From contig CADADR010000010.1 in assembly GCA_902786745.1 (NCBI GenBank), positions 39,238 through 103,237 of the forward strand: a DNA stretch of 64,000 bases, written 5' to 3'. The position numbers and the translations under genes were made by a program. Source of the DNA: an uncultured Bacteroidia bacterium (GTDB lineage: Bacteria; Bacteroidota; Bacteroidia; Bacteroidales; F082). The notes beneath the pieces were generated by a model. The model saw only the letters and a list, made by a program, of their open reading frames with translations. It had not been told where the DNA came from and ran no database searches. Each line of letters starts with the position of its first letter. Position 1 is the stretch's first letter. Positions 13,970 to 22,020 of the stretch are shown piece after piece.

Positions 13970-15394
13970 ATGACGAACAACCATGTGGAAATATGGAATA
14001 AGTGCCTGTCTGTGATCAAAGATAACGTCACAGAGCAGGGCTATAAGACATGGTTCGAGCGCATCATCCCGCTCTCGCTGGTCGACAACACGCTCACCAT
14101 TCAGGTGCCCACCTATTTCTTTGTGGAGTATCTGGAGGAGCATTATATCGACCTGCTGAAAATGGTCATCAAACGCTTCGTGGGAGAGAAAGGCAAACTG
14201 GACTACAAGGTGGTCGTCGACAGCAGCAACAGTGCAGGCACCGTCACCGTGCCCAGTGCCAACCGTAACTTCCCGAAGAATCCCATTGGGCAGCCCGCTC
14301 CACAACGGCTGTCGGACGGCCCCATCAACCCCTTCGTCATCCCTGGCCTAAAGAAGTTGCAAATCGACTCTCAGCTCAACGAGAACTATACCTTCGACAA
14401 CTTCATCGAGGGCGAATGCAACCGCTTGGCCCGCTCTGCCGGCCTCCGCGTCGCCAAAGACCCAGGCAAGTCGGCTTTCAACCCCTTGGTCATCTATAGC
14501 GGCACAGGTTTGGGCAAGACCCACCTCTGCCATGCCATAGGCCTGGAGACGAAACGTCTGCATCCCGAGAAAACAGTCCTCTATGTGCAAGCCGAACAGC
14601 TCTCGACACAATATGTGACTGCCAACAAGAACAACAACCGCCCCGACTTCATCAACTTCTACCAGATGATCGACGTGCTTATCGTCGACGACATCCAGTT
14701 CCTCTCGGGCAAGGCAGGCACCCAGGACGTCTTCTTCCACATCTTCAACCACCTGCAGCAGAACAACAAGCAGATCATCATCACCAGCGACAAGTTCCCG
14801 TCCGACCTGCAGGGCATGGAAGACCGCCTGTTGTCGCGCTTTAAGTGGGGTCTGACCGCCGACCTACAGTCGCCCGATCTGCCCACACGCACCTCCATCA
14901 TCCGCGAGAAGCTGCACGACAATGGCATCAGTTTCCCCGACGAAGTGGTGGAATACATCGCCAGCAACGTGCGCAACAACATCCGCGAGCTGGAAGGCGT
15001 GATGAATTCACTCATGGCCCAGTCGCTGCTCAACAAGAAAGCCGTCACCATAGAGATGACACAGCAGATCATCGATCGCTTTGTGCGCAATACGGTCAAG
15101 GAAGTCTCCGTGGAATACATCATCAACAGTGTGTGCGACTATTTCAAGATCTCACCCGAGCAGATGTCACTCAACACCCGCAAGCATCAGGTGGTGCAGG
15201 CCCGACAGATTGCCATGTACCTCTCCAAGAAATACTCCAACGCCAGCCTCGCCTCCATCGGACAGCAATGCGGAAAGAAAGACCATGCCACGGTGCATCA
15301 TGCTTGCAAGACCATCGCCGACCGCTTGGAGACCGACAAACAGTTTAAGGCCATGTTTGCCGACATCGAGAAAAAAATCGCCATGCAAGCATAA
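13970..15394 (+). CDS. dnaA: Chromosomal replication initiator DnaA
   Basis: 474-residue AAA+ protein that binds and opens the replication origin. Domain I is MTNNHVEIWNKCLSVIKDNV, followed by a linker rich in Pro and Asn. Domain III has Walker A (SGTGLGKTHL) and Walker B (VLIVDDIQFLSGK). Domain IV carries the DnaA-box binding signature GKKDHATVHHACKTI near the C-terminus. The length is normal for Bacteroidetes. No cluster of TTATCCACA boxes is seen in the 213 bp upstream, so the origin may lie elsewhere, as often in this phylum. An RsmI-like gene follows 23 bp downstream. Confidence 0.97.
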   Translation: MTNNHVEIWNKCLSVIKDNVTEQGYKTWFERIIPLSLVDNTLTIQVPTYFFVEYLEEHYIDLLKMVIKRFVGEKGKLDYKVVVDSSNSAGTVTVPSANRNFPKNPIGQPAPQRLSDGPINPFVIPGLKKLQIDSQLNENYTFDNFIEGECNRLARSAGLRVAKDPGKSAFNPLVIYSGTGLGKTHLCHAIGLETKRLHPEKTVLYVQAEQLSTQYVTANKNNNRPDFINFYQMIDVLIVDDIQFLSGKAGTQDVFFHIFNHLQQNNKQIIITSDKFPSDLQGMEDRLLSRFKWGLTADLQSPDLPTRTSIIREKLHDNGISFPDEVVEYIASNVRNNIRELEGVMNSLMAQSLLNKKAVTIEMTQQIIDRFVRNTVKEVSVEYIINSVCDYFKISPEQMSLNTRKHQVVQARQIAMYLSKKYSNASLASIGQQCGKKDHATVHHACKTIADRLETDKQFKAMFADIEKKIAMQA

Positions 15395-15417
15395 GTCCAC
15401 CTAAGCCCCTTGCCCTT

Positions 15418-16164
15418 ATGACCAACAACTTCGGAAAACTCTATCTGGTGCCCAACCTACTTGGCGCCACCAAACCCGAACAAGTCATTCCAGCCGGAAC
15501 ATTAGAAATCGTTAGACGACTGAAGCATTTTGTGGTGGAGAACACCCGTACTTCTCGCCGTGTACTGAGTCGTATTGGTATGGACAACGCCATCGATGAC
15601 ATCGAATTCATCGAGCTAGACAAGCACAACGCCCGCAACCTCGACCTGATGGAGCACCTCGGCGCCTGCCTGCAAGGCGAGGACATGGGACTGATGTCGG
15701 AGGCCGGCACACCTTGCGTGGCTGATCCAGGTGCGTTGGTGGTGGACTTGGCCCACTCCGCGGGCATTCAAGTGATTCCTTTGGTCGGGCCCAACGCGAT
15801 GATTTTAGCTTTGATGGCTTCGGGCTTCAACGGACAAGCCTTTGCCTTCCATGGCTACCTTCCCATCAAGAGCCCTGAACGACAAAACGCCATCAAGGAC
15901 TTGGAGCGGAGGTCAGCAGCCAACAATGAGACAGAGCTGTTCATCGAGACGCCTTTCCGCAACAACGCTATGCTACAGGACTTATGCAAGAACCTCCACC
16001 CTGCCACACGCGTCTGCGTCGCCTGTAACCTCACCTGCGACGACGAGCTCATCATCAGCCAAAGCATCGGGGAATGGAAGAACTACAAAGGCGATTTAAA
16101 CAAAAAGCCCGCCGTGTTTTTGGTTTACAGCGAGCCGAGGAGAAACTTCCAAAGAAAGAAGTAG
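15418..16164 (+). CDS. RsmI-like SAM-dependent methyltransferase
   Basis: 248-residue member of the tetrapyrrole methylase fold, close to RsmI, which methylates the 2'-OH of C1402 in 16S rRNA. Visible family blocks are LYLVPNLLG at the start, LMSEAGTPCVADPGALVVDLAHSAGIQVIPLVGPNAMILALMASGFNG in the middle and TELFIETPFRNNAMLQDL further on. Bacteroidetes carry both a canonical RsmI and this shorter paralogue, so the exact target is uncertain. It lies close behind dnaA in the same direction and faces queE, whose stop is 1 bp away. Confidence 0.8.
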   Translation: MTNNFGKLYLVPNLLGATKPEQVIPAGTLEIVRRLKHFVVENTRTSRRVLSRIGMDNAIDDIEFIELDKHNARNLDLMEHLGACLQGEDMGLMSEAGTPCVADPGALVVDLAHSAGIQVIPLVGPNAMILALMASGFNGQAFAFHGYLPIKSPERQNAIKDLERRSAANNETELFIETPFRNNAMLQDLCKNLHPATRVCVACNLTCDDELIISQSIGEWKNYKGDLNKKPAVFLVYSEPRRNFQRKK

Positions 16165-16165
16165 G

Positions 16166-16756
16166 CTATCTGATATTCAATACTCTGTGAATTTGTAAGG
16201 AAAGCCGCCAGCCGGGGTTTTGCATTACGGCTTCGACACAAGCTTTCATGTTGGCTTTCCGCAGGGTTTCGTCTTCACAAAAACAAGGCTGCAAGAAACG
16301 ATGCTTGGCTTCGACGCCATTGTATTGTGCCAAATCCTGACTAAGATAGACCACCTTCAACTCATCGCATTGCTTCAAAACACAAGGTTCCAAATCACCA
16401 CCCTCAAAGGCTGATTTTGGAGAAAATGTCACCCAATCCAAATTGCTTGGCAAAGGCCGTGTTCCGTTGGTCTCGATGGCGATCTTTTTGCCCGTCTTTT
16501 GCTTCAGTTCCGCCACAAAAGCCTCGTCGATGAACAAGGATGGCTCGCCGCCAGTCAGCACGACCAATGGTGCAATAGGGTAATTCTTGACCTCATCCGC
16601 AATCTCCTCCAACGACATCATTTCCCCATCTTGATGTTGTGTATCGCAGAAGGCACAGCGCAGGTTGCAGCCGCTGAAGCGCACGAAGACGGCGGGCGTT
16701 CCTGTATGGAAGCCTTCGCCCTGGAGGGAATAGAATATTTCGTTAATCTTGAACAT
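16166..16756 (-). CDS. queE: 7-carboxy-7-deazaguanine synthase
   Basis: 196-residue radical SAM enzyme that converts 6-carboxytetrahydropterin to 7-carboxy-7-deazaguanine, the third step to queuosine. It has the substrate-binding start FKINEIFYSLQGEGFHTGTPAVF, the iron-sulfur motif CNLRCAFC (CxxxCxxC) and VVLTGGEPSL. The start at 16756 is the conserved MFKINEIF; an upstream in-frame ATG would read into a dispersed repeat. It is the last gene of the minus-strand queF-queC-queD-queE run. Confidence 0.93.
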   Translation of the reverse strand: MFKINEIFYSLQGEGFHTGTPAVFVRFSGCNLRCAFCDTQHQDGEMMSLEEIADEVKNYPIAPLVVLTGGEPSLFIDEAFVAELKQKTGKKIAIETNGTRPLPSNLDWVTFSPKSAFEGGDLEPCVLKQCDELKVVYLSQDLAQYNGVEAKHRFLQPCFCEDETLRKANMKACVEAVMQNPGWRLSLQIHRVLNIR

Positions 16757-16758
16757 CA

Positions 16759-16824
16759 GTCTGGATTGCTTCGTCGTTCCTCCTCGCAAATCGAAGATTC
16801 GACGGAGTCAATGACGCAAAGCGT
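16759..16824. repeat. Dispersed repeat between queD and queE
   Basis: Contains CTGGATTGCTTCGTCGTTCC, TCGCAAATCGAAGATTCGAC and GTCAATGACGC. The same words occur in the element at 58271-58408. It fills nearly all of the queD-queE gap. Confidence 0.65.
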
Positions 16825-16825
16825 G

Positions 16826-17179
16826 TCAATCAAAATTCTGTGGCGCGTCATCCTTGATATATGAGGCTTTGTTGTCACGCGACTCCCACACATCGGCGCG
16901 GTAGCAGTTCGGGACGGTATCCACAATCCACTTGGCCAAGTTCTCGGCAGTCGGATTGAAGTCCAGCACCTCATTGATGTTGGTATGGTCAATCTTCCCG
17001 TGAATCAATCGCTTGATCTCAGTGAAGTCGCACACCATGCCGTTGCTGTCAAGCTTCTCACATCGGCAATACACATTGATCTTCCAGTTGTGACCGTGCA
17101 GGTTCTCGCATTTGCTCTCATAGTCGAGGTAAAGCTGATGGCAGGCGGATATTTCTAGGGTTTTTCTGACGTAATACAT
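16826..17179 (-). CDS. queD: 6-carboxy-5,6,7,8-tetrahydropterin synthase
   Basis: 117-residue enzyme of the PTPS/QueD family; it makes 6-carboxytetrahydropterin from dihydroneopterin triphosphate. The zinc ligands are His in SACHQLYL and the pair in NLHGHNW; the QueD-type Cys is the one in SACHQ. The segment GMVCDFTEIKRLIHGKIDHTNINEVLDFNPTAENLAKWI is typical. It lies in the queuosine precursor run between queC and queE, with repeats on both sides. Confidence 0.92.
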   Translation of the reverse strand: MYYVRKTLEISACHQLYLDYESKCENLHGHNWKINVYCRCEKLDSNGMVCDFTEIKRLIHGKIDHTNINEVLDFNPTAENLAKWIVDTVPNCYRADVWESRDNKASYIKDDAPQNFD

Positions 17180-17223
17180 ATTCAGTTTAGAGTTTTCAGT
17201 TGTTCAGTTATTCAGTTGAAGCA

Positions 17224-17247
17224 GGTCGTTGAGTTTGTCGAAACGAC
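17224..17247. repeat. GGTCGTTGAG hairpin repeat
   Basis: GGTCGTTGAGTTTGTCGAAA followed by CGAC; GTCGTT pairs with AACGAC. Located between queC and queD. Confidence 0.6.
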
Positions 17248-17259
17248 GTCATTATCTGT

Positions 17260-17284
17260 CGGCCCTTCGACGGGCTCAGGGACC
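17260..17284. repeat. CCCTTCGACGGGCTCAGGG repeat, copy 2
   Basis: Second member of the family at 12256-12280, sitting just after the queC stop codon. Confidence 0.7.
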
Positions 17285-17290
17285 TTAGCT

Positions 17291-17944
17291 TTATGATTCA
17301 TATTCAGTATGGTCTTCGATGCCGGCATCTTTCAGGGCTTGGCGGCGTTCGCGGCAGGTACCGCATTTGCCACAGTGTTTCTCGCCACCCTTATAGCAGG
17401 AATAGGTTTCGGTGTAATCCAGACCCAGAGCCTTGCCATGCTCAGCGATTTCTTTCTTGGTCAAAAAGGTGTAAGGCGCAAAGACCTTGATATTCTCATA
17501 GGTTCCAGCCGACATGGCCTCCGACATGGCATTGACAAAACCAGGACGGCAGTCGGGATAGATGGAGTGGTCGCCGGCGTGGTTGGCTATCATCACGCGT
17601 TTCAAGCCATTGCTCTCAGCAATGCCAGCAGCGATGGCCAACATGATGCCATTGCGGAAAGGCACCACCGTCGATTTCATATTCTCGTCATCGTAGTTGC
17701 CTTCAGGGATGTCGTCAGCCGTCATCAGCAAGGCGCTCTTGAAGTAACGGTGCATGAATTCAAGCGGCACCACGATATGCTTGATACCCAGACGTTGGCA
17801 ATGCGTGATGGCACAAATGCGTTCACGGCCGTTCTGGGTGGAGCCATAGTCGAAGGTGATGGCCAAGGCGATTTCGTCCTTGAACTCATAGAGCATGGTC
17901 GTCGAGTCCATGCCACCCGAGATGATTATCACAGCGTCTTTCAT
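17291..17944 (-). CDS. queC: 7-cyano-7-deazaguanine synthase
   Basis: 217-residue ATP-dependent enzyme that turns 7-carboxy-7-deazaguanine into preQ0. It has the PP-loop [10 protein letters not shown] at residues 9-18 and a C-terminal zinc site in [19 protein letters not shown]. The middle motif [16 protein letters not shown] is also conserved. Its start codon overlaps the stop of queF (ATGA), so queF and queC are translationally coupled. Confidence 0.95.
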   Translation of the reverse strand: MKDAVIIISGGMDSTTMLYEFKDEIALAITFDYGSTQNGRERICAITHCQRLGIKHIVVPLEFMHRYFKSALLMTADDIPEGNYDDENMKSTVVPFRNGIMLAIAAGIAESNGLKRVMIANHAGDHSIYPDCRPGFVNAMSEAMSAGTYENIKVFAPYTFLTKKEIAEHGKALGLDYTETYSCYKGGEKHCGKCGTCRERRQALKDAGIEDHTEYES

Positions 17945-18411
17945 GAGTTATGGAAAGCTGACATTAAACGTTGTTTCACCATGTCCTGATGCTCAGCGTC
18001 GCCATAGTTGGCAAAGGGCCTGATGGAGATGCCGCCGCGGGGATTGAAAAGCCCGATGACCTCCAAATACTTGGGATCCATCAGCTTGACCAAGTCCTTC
18101 ATGATGATGTTGACGCAGTCCTCGTGGAAGTCGCCATGGTTACGGAAGCTGAAGAGATAGAGTTTTAGGCTCTTGCTCTCCACCATCAGCGTGCGCGGGA
18201 TGTAGTTGATGATCAGGTGACCGAAGTCGGGCTGGCCCGTCTTAGGACACAGTGAGGTAAACTCGGGACAATCCAAGGTCACAAGATACTCGTTCTCAGG
18301 GTGTTTGTTCTCAAACGTCTCCAACACCTCGGGGGTATAATCGTAATTATACTGCGTGTTTTGGTTGCCCAACAGCGTGACACCTTTCAGTTCTTGTTCG
18401 TTTCTTGACAT
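17941..18411 (-). CDS. queF: NADPH-dependent 7-cyano-7-deazaguanine reductase
   Basis: 156-residue unimodular QueF that reduces the nitrile of preQ0 to preQ1. It has the substrate-binding Cys in [14 protein letters not shown] and the QueF signature [20 protein letters not shown]. It is the first gene of the preQ1 run; the promoter is at 18429. No preQ1 riboswitch is recognisable in the short leader. Confidence 0.95.
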   Translation of the reverse strand: MSRNEQELKGVTLLGNQNTQYNYDYTPEVLETFENKHPENEYLVTLDCPEFTSLCPKTGQPDFGHLIINYIPRTLMVESKSLKLYLFSFRNHGDFHEDCVNIIMKDLVKLMDPKYLEVIGLFNPRGGISIRPFANYGDAEHQDMVKQRLMSAFHNS

Positions 18412-18428
18412 GGTTTATTATTTTGGCG

Positions 18429-18436
18429 CAAAAATA
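18429..18436 (-). promoter_or_regulatory. -7 box of queF
   Basis: TATTTTTG on the minus strand, 18 bp before the start codon. Confidence 0.6.
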
Positions 18437-18474
18437 GGAAAAAAACGTAGAGACGCAACATTTTGCGTCTCTAC
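18437..18474 (-). terminator. GTAGAGACG hairpin (copy 2) acting as terminator of the peptide transporters
   Basis: GTAGAGACGCAA and TTGCGTCTCTAC form the stem (18448-18474). On the minus strand a run of seven T follows, so this dispersed repeat also looks like an intrinsic terminator. Confidence 0.65.
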
Positions 18475-18518
18475 AAGATTTCATTCAGATTTGTGACAGA
18501 TTTGTTTCCAAAACCATA

Positions 18519-20201
18519 TCAACAACCCGAGGTAGCCCGCTCCAGTCGCTTCATAATCGAGAAGATGAACACGGCGGAGAGCAGGCAGAGCACCACGAGC
18601 ACGCCCCAGACCATCCAAAGCGGCATACCAGTTCCCCAGATGCGCGCGATGACACTGGTGAGGTAATTGCCGATGGCGGTCACACAGAACCACATACCCA
18701 TCATCATGCCCTTGTATTTGGGCGGTGCCACCTTCGTGACGAAGGAGATGCCGATGGGGCTCAGCAGCAGTTCGGCAAAGGTCAGCACGAAATAGGTGCT
18801 GATGAGCCAGTTGGGCGAGACCAGAGTGCTGCTCACGCCACCTTGCGCCTTCAGCTCTGCTGGACTGGCCAAGGGGAAGGAACAGATGACCAAGATAAGG
18901 AAGCCTAATGCAGCGACAATCATTCCAAGGCCAATCTTGCGCGGCGATGAAGGCTCCTTGCCTTTCTTTGCCAAAGCACCGAAAACGGCCATGGAGACAG
19001 GCGTTAGTGCAACCACAAAGAACGGGTTGAACTGCTGGAACTGCTGCGGCAGGATGTTGATGGTGTCGGGCATGGTCCTATACAGCATCACTGCCATGAC
19101 CCACAAGAATGTCGTAACGCCACACAGGATGCCACGGTTCATAGGCTTGGTGGCCTGGGCGGCTCCAAACATAGTATAAATTGATATGGCAATCAAAGTC
19201 AACGACCAGATATTGAAGCCAAAGCGAGTGAAACCACTTGCCGTGCTTTGTGTGTAGTCACGAGCAAAGTATGTCAAACAGAGACCAGCCTGCTGGAACG
19301 ACATCCAGAAGAAGATGACCACCACAAAGACCAACGCCAAAGCCGTGATACGCTCACGGGTCTGCTCCTTGGAGAGTTCCGTCACATTAACGGTGGTGCT
19401 TTCCATAGCCTTGGCCTGCTTGGTGTTGACATCGGCATGCTTGAACCACTTGCGGCAGCTCAAATAGATAGCCATTGAGAGAATCAACGAGATGCAGGCC
19501 ACGCCGAAGCCGTAGTTATAGGCACCCGACAGAGCATCGATATAGCTATTGGCAAAGCCAGCCAAGTCGTTGACATTGCCGCCTTGCTGCACCGCCAAGG
19601 CCTCGAAGGTAGACAATGCTTCGTCAGTAATCGTTCCATCAAGATACTGGTGCGCCAGCGAAGGAATCTGCGGCACGTAGCTATAGCCCGCCTTACCCAG
19701 GAACAAATCCGTAACCTTGGTGGCAGCCATAGGGGCAAACATCGAACCGATGTTGATGGCCATATAGAACAGGCTGAAGCCGTTATCGCGGAAGGCGCTG
19801 TATTTGGCCTCGTCGTATAAGTTGCCCACCATCACCTGCAGGTTGCCCTTAAACAAACCCGTGCCGATGGCGATGAGTGCTAAAGCGGAGAACATAGTGA
19901 CCTTTGCCGTAGTCGTCGCCATAGGCACCGCCAACAGCAAGTAACCTAAGAACATCACCACGATACCCGATTTCACCATCTTGCCGTAGCCGAAACGGTC
20001 GGCAAGCATACCACCGATGAGGGGCATGAAATAGACGCATCCGAGGAAGATGCCATAGATGTTACCCGCTTGTGCTTCATTGTAGCCAAACTTGGCCTGT
20101 AGGAAAAGCACAAAGATGGCCAACATGGTATAATAGCCAAAGCGCTCGCCCGTGTTGGCGAGGGCGAGCGCATATAGGCCTTTAGGATGTCCTTTAAACA
20201 T
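18519..20201 (-). CDS. POT-family peptide transporter 1
   Basis: 560-residue proton-coupled oligopeptide carrier of the inner membrane, about 12-14 helices. It has the POT signature start GLYALALANTGERFGYYTML and ADRFGYGKMVKSGIVVMFLGYLLLA. Compared with E. coli DtpA it carries an extra loop (MATKVTDLFLGKAGYSYVPQIPSLAHQYLDG) after the fifth helix, as in Bacteroidetes members. It lies 2 bp downstream of a paralogue, so both come from the promoter at 21925. Paired POT genes may differ in preferred peptide length. Confidence 0.88.
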   Translation of the reverse strand: MFKGHPKGLYALALANTGERFGYYTMLAIFVLFLQAKFGYNEAQAGNIYGIFLGCVYFMPLIGGMLADRFGYGKMVKSGIVVMFLGYLLLAVPMATTTAKVTMFSALALIAIGTGLFKGNLQVMVGNLYDEAKYSAFRDNGFSLFYMAINIGSMFAPMAATKVTDLFLGKAGYSYVPQIPSLAHQYLDGTITDEALSTFEALAVQQGGNVNDLAGFANSYIDALSGAYNYGFGVACISLILSMAIYLSCRKWFKHADVNTKQAKAMESTTVNVTELSKEQTRERITALALVFVVVIFFWMSFQQAGLCLTYFARDYTQSTASGFTRFGFNIWSLTLIAISIYTMFGAAQATKPMNRGILCGVTTFLWVMAVMLYRTMPDTINILPQQFQQFNPFFVVALTPVSMAVFGALAKKGKEPSSPRKIGLGMIVAALGFLILVICSFPLASPAELKAQGGVSSTLVSPNWLISTYFVLTFAELLLSPIGISFVTKVAPPKYKGMMMGMWFCVTAIGNYLTSVIARIWGTGMPLWMVWGVLVVLCLLSAVFIFSIMKRLERATSGC

Positions 20202-20203
20202 GG

Positions 20204-21865
20204 TTATTTCGCTACTCTTTCAAGCCATTTCAGCATACCGAACATGATGCCCATAGAGATGAGGCAAATCAAGGCGAAGACGGCCCATGTCATCCACTGT
20301 TGCGGGAAGGAATTCAGCATTCTGACGCCGAGGAAGATCAAGAGGTTGCCAACGGCGGTAGCCGACAACCACAAGCCTTGACACATACCCACCATGTGGC
20401 GCGGAGCAATCTTGGAGACGAACGACAGTCCCAGAGGTGAGATGAACAACTCAGCCACGGTAAGGAAGAAGTAGGTCACAATCATTACCCACGGTCCAGT
20501 CTTCATAGCGGCCTTTTCGGCTTCGGGAAGGGCCTTGAAAGCATTGCCAGACGGATAGTTGTGAGCCACAGCGATGATGATCAAGAAGATGTAGGCGCAG
20601 GCAGCGATAAACATACCTAAGGCAATCTTCTTAGGCGTGGAGACTTCCTTGCCTTTGCGAAGCAGCGAGGCGAAAATCCACATGACAACAGGTGTCAGCA
20701 CAATCACGAAGAACGGATTGATGAATTGCAGAATCTCGGGTGCGAGAGCACTGGTGTCCACGAAGTCGCGAGCAAAAATGGAGAGCGACTGGGCATTCTG
20801 GTGGAATGAGAACCAGAAGAACACGGCGATACCGAGCACGGCATACAAGGCAGCCATACGCTGTTTGATTTCCTTGGCATCGGCGAGGCGCTCAGCTTCG
20901 GTATATTCTTGCACATCGGCCTTGACCTTTTTCACAGGATTCGGAAGTTTGTGCTTGACAGCGATGAAAATGGCCAAGGAGATCAACATGGCCAGCACCG
21001 AAACGATGAAAGAATAATGCACACCCGTGTTATACACTTGGATGTAGTTCTGGCAGAAACCGGCAAGGTTTTCGCTGGCGCCAGAATAGCCTTGCGACAA
21101 GGCCGTAAGGTTGCTCATATCGTTACCTTCCATGGTGCCCATGATGAACTTGTGGCACAGACGCGGGAGGTCGGCATTATAGATCAAGTCTTTTGTCTTC
21201 AAATACCAATCACGAATGATAGGAGCCACAAATGGGGCAATCACACCACCAATGTTGATGAACACGTAGAAAATCTGGAAACCGCTGTCGCGCTTTTCCT
21301 TGGCCGCTGCAAGAGCCTCGGGGCCTTGCTTGGCAGCCTCGGCCTCGAAATCGTCATATAACTGACCTACGACAGCCTGCAAGTTGCCTTTGAAAAGACC
21401 GTTACCGCAGGCGATGAGGACTAAGGCGAGCATAGCAAGAGCGAAAGGCCATGACTTCATGCCACCACCTTCGCTGAACACCGGAATGGAAAGCAGTCCA
21501 TAACCGATGGCCATCACGATGATGCCCGAGATAATGGTCTTTTTGTAGTTCTGCGTACGGTCGGCGATAATACCACCAGGAAGTGCAAGAACATAAATCA
21601 AGAAATAGAACACTGCAAAGATAACGCCCGAAACTACATCGGAGATACCGAACTTAGAGCAGATGAACAGCACCAGCACGGCGTTCATAATGTAATAGCC
21701 GAAGCGCTCGCCCATGTTACTTAAGGCGGCGGCAATCAAGCCTTTAGGATGTTCTTTCTTGGCCTTGTTCAGGTAAAAGATCAAGAAAGGGATGACAACG
21801 ATTAAGATCATGACAAAAACCATCAACATTCTGTGGTTCTGCCATAGATTTGCTAATGTACCCAT
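20204..21865 (-). CDS. POT-family peptide transporter 2
   Basis: 553-residue paralogue of the previous gene. It has an extra N-terminal membrane helix (MLMVFVMILIVVIPFLIFYL) before the shared motif HPKGLIAAALSNMGERFGYYIMNAVLVLF. The remainder follows the POT pattern, including GGIIADRTQNYKKTIISGIIVMAIGYGLL. The two proteins are clearly related but diverged, so the duplication is old. It is first in the two-gene operon. Confidence 0.88.
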   Translation of the reverse strand: MGTLANLWQNHRMLMVFVMILIVVIPFLIFYLNKAKKEHPKGLIAAALSNMGERFGYYIMNAVLVLFICSKFGISDVVSGVIFAVFYFLIYVLALPGGIIADRTQNYKKTIISGIIVMAIGYGLLSIPVFSEGGGMKSWPFALAMLALVLIACGNGLFKGNLQAVVGQLYDDFEAEAAKQGPEALAAAKEKRDSGFQIFYVFINIGGVIAPFVAPIIRDWYLKTKDLIYNADLPRLCHKFIMGTMEGNDMSNLTALSQGYSGASENLAGFCQNYIQVYNTGVHYSFIVSVLAMLISLAIFIAVKHKLPNPVKKVKADVQEYTEAERLADAKEIKQRMAALYAVLGIAVFFWFSFHQNAQSLSIFARDFVDTSALAPEILQFINPFFVIVLTPVVMWIFASLLRKGKEVSTPKKIALGMFIAACAYIFLIIIAVAHNYPSGNAFKALPEAEKAAMKTGPWVMIVTYFFLTVAELFISPLGLSFVSKIAPRHMVGMCQGLWLSATAVGNLLIFLGVRMLNSFPQQWMTWAVFALICLISMGIMFGMLKWLERVAK

Positions 21866-21924
21866 AATTGAAATTTTTAATGATTATTGAATTTTGAATT
21901 GATTTCTCGTTTTCCAACAGCGGA

Positions 21925-21932
21925 CAAAGATA
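21925..21932 (-). promoter_or_regulatory. -7 box of the POT operon
   Basis: TATCTTTG on the minus strand, about 60 bp before the start codon. Confidence 0.6.
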
Positions 21933-21994
21933 GGGAAAAATGTTTTGCAATAGCAAAAATGGAGAAAAAAGTCGGAGCATAGCCGAAAAAACAC

Positions 21995-22002
21995 TACTTT
22001 TG
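21995..22002 (+). promoter_or_regulatory. -7 box of valS
   Basis: TACTTTTG followed by CGC. The leader of about 13 nt supports the start codon at 22021. Confidence 0.65.
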
Positions 22003-22020
22003 CGCTTCATTTTTACGACT

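Noticed and set aside
18412..18480. preQ1 riboswitch before queF
   Set aside because: The leader after the -7 box is under 20 nt and lacks the C-rich loop and A-rich tail of preQ1 motifs. The hairpin present is a dispersed repeat.
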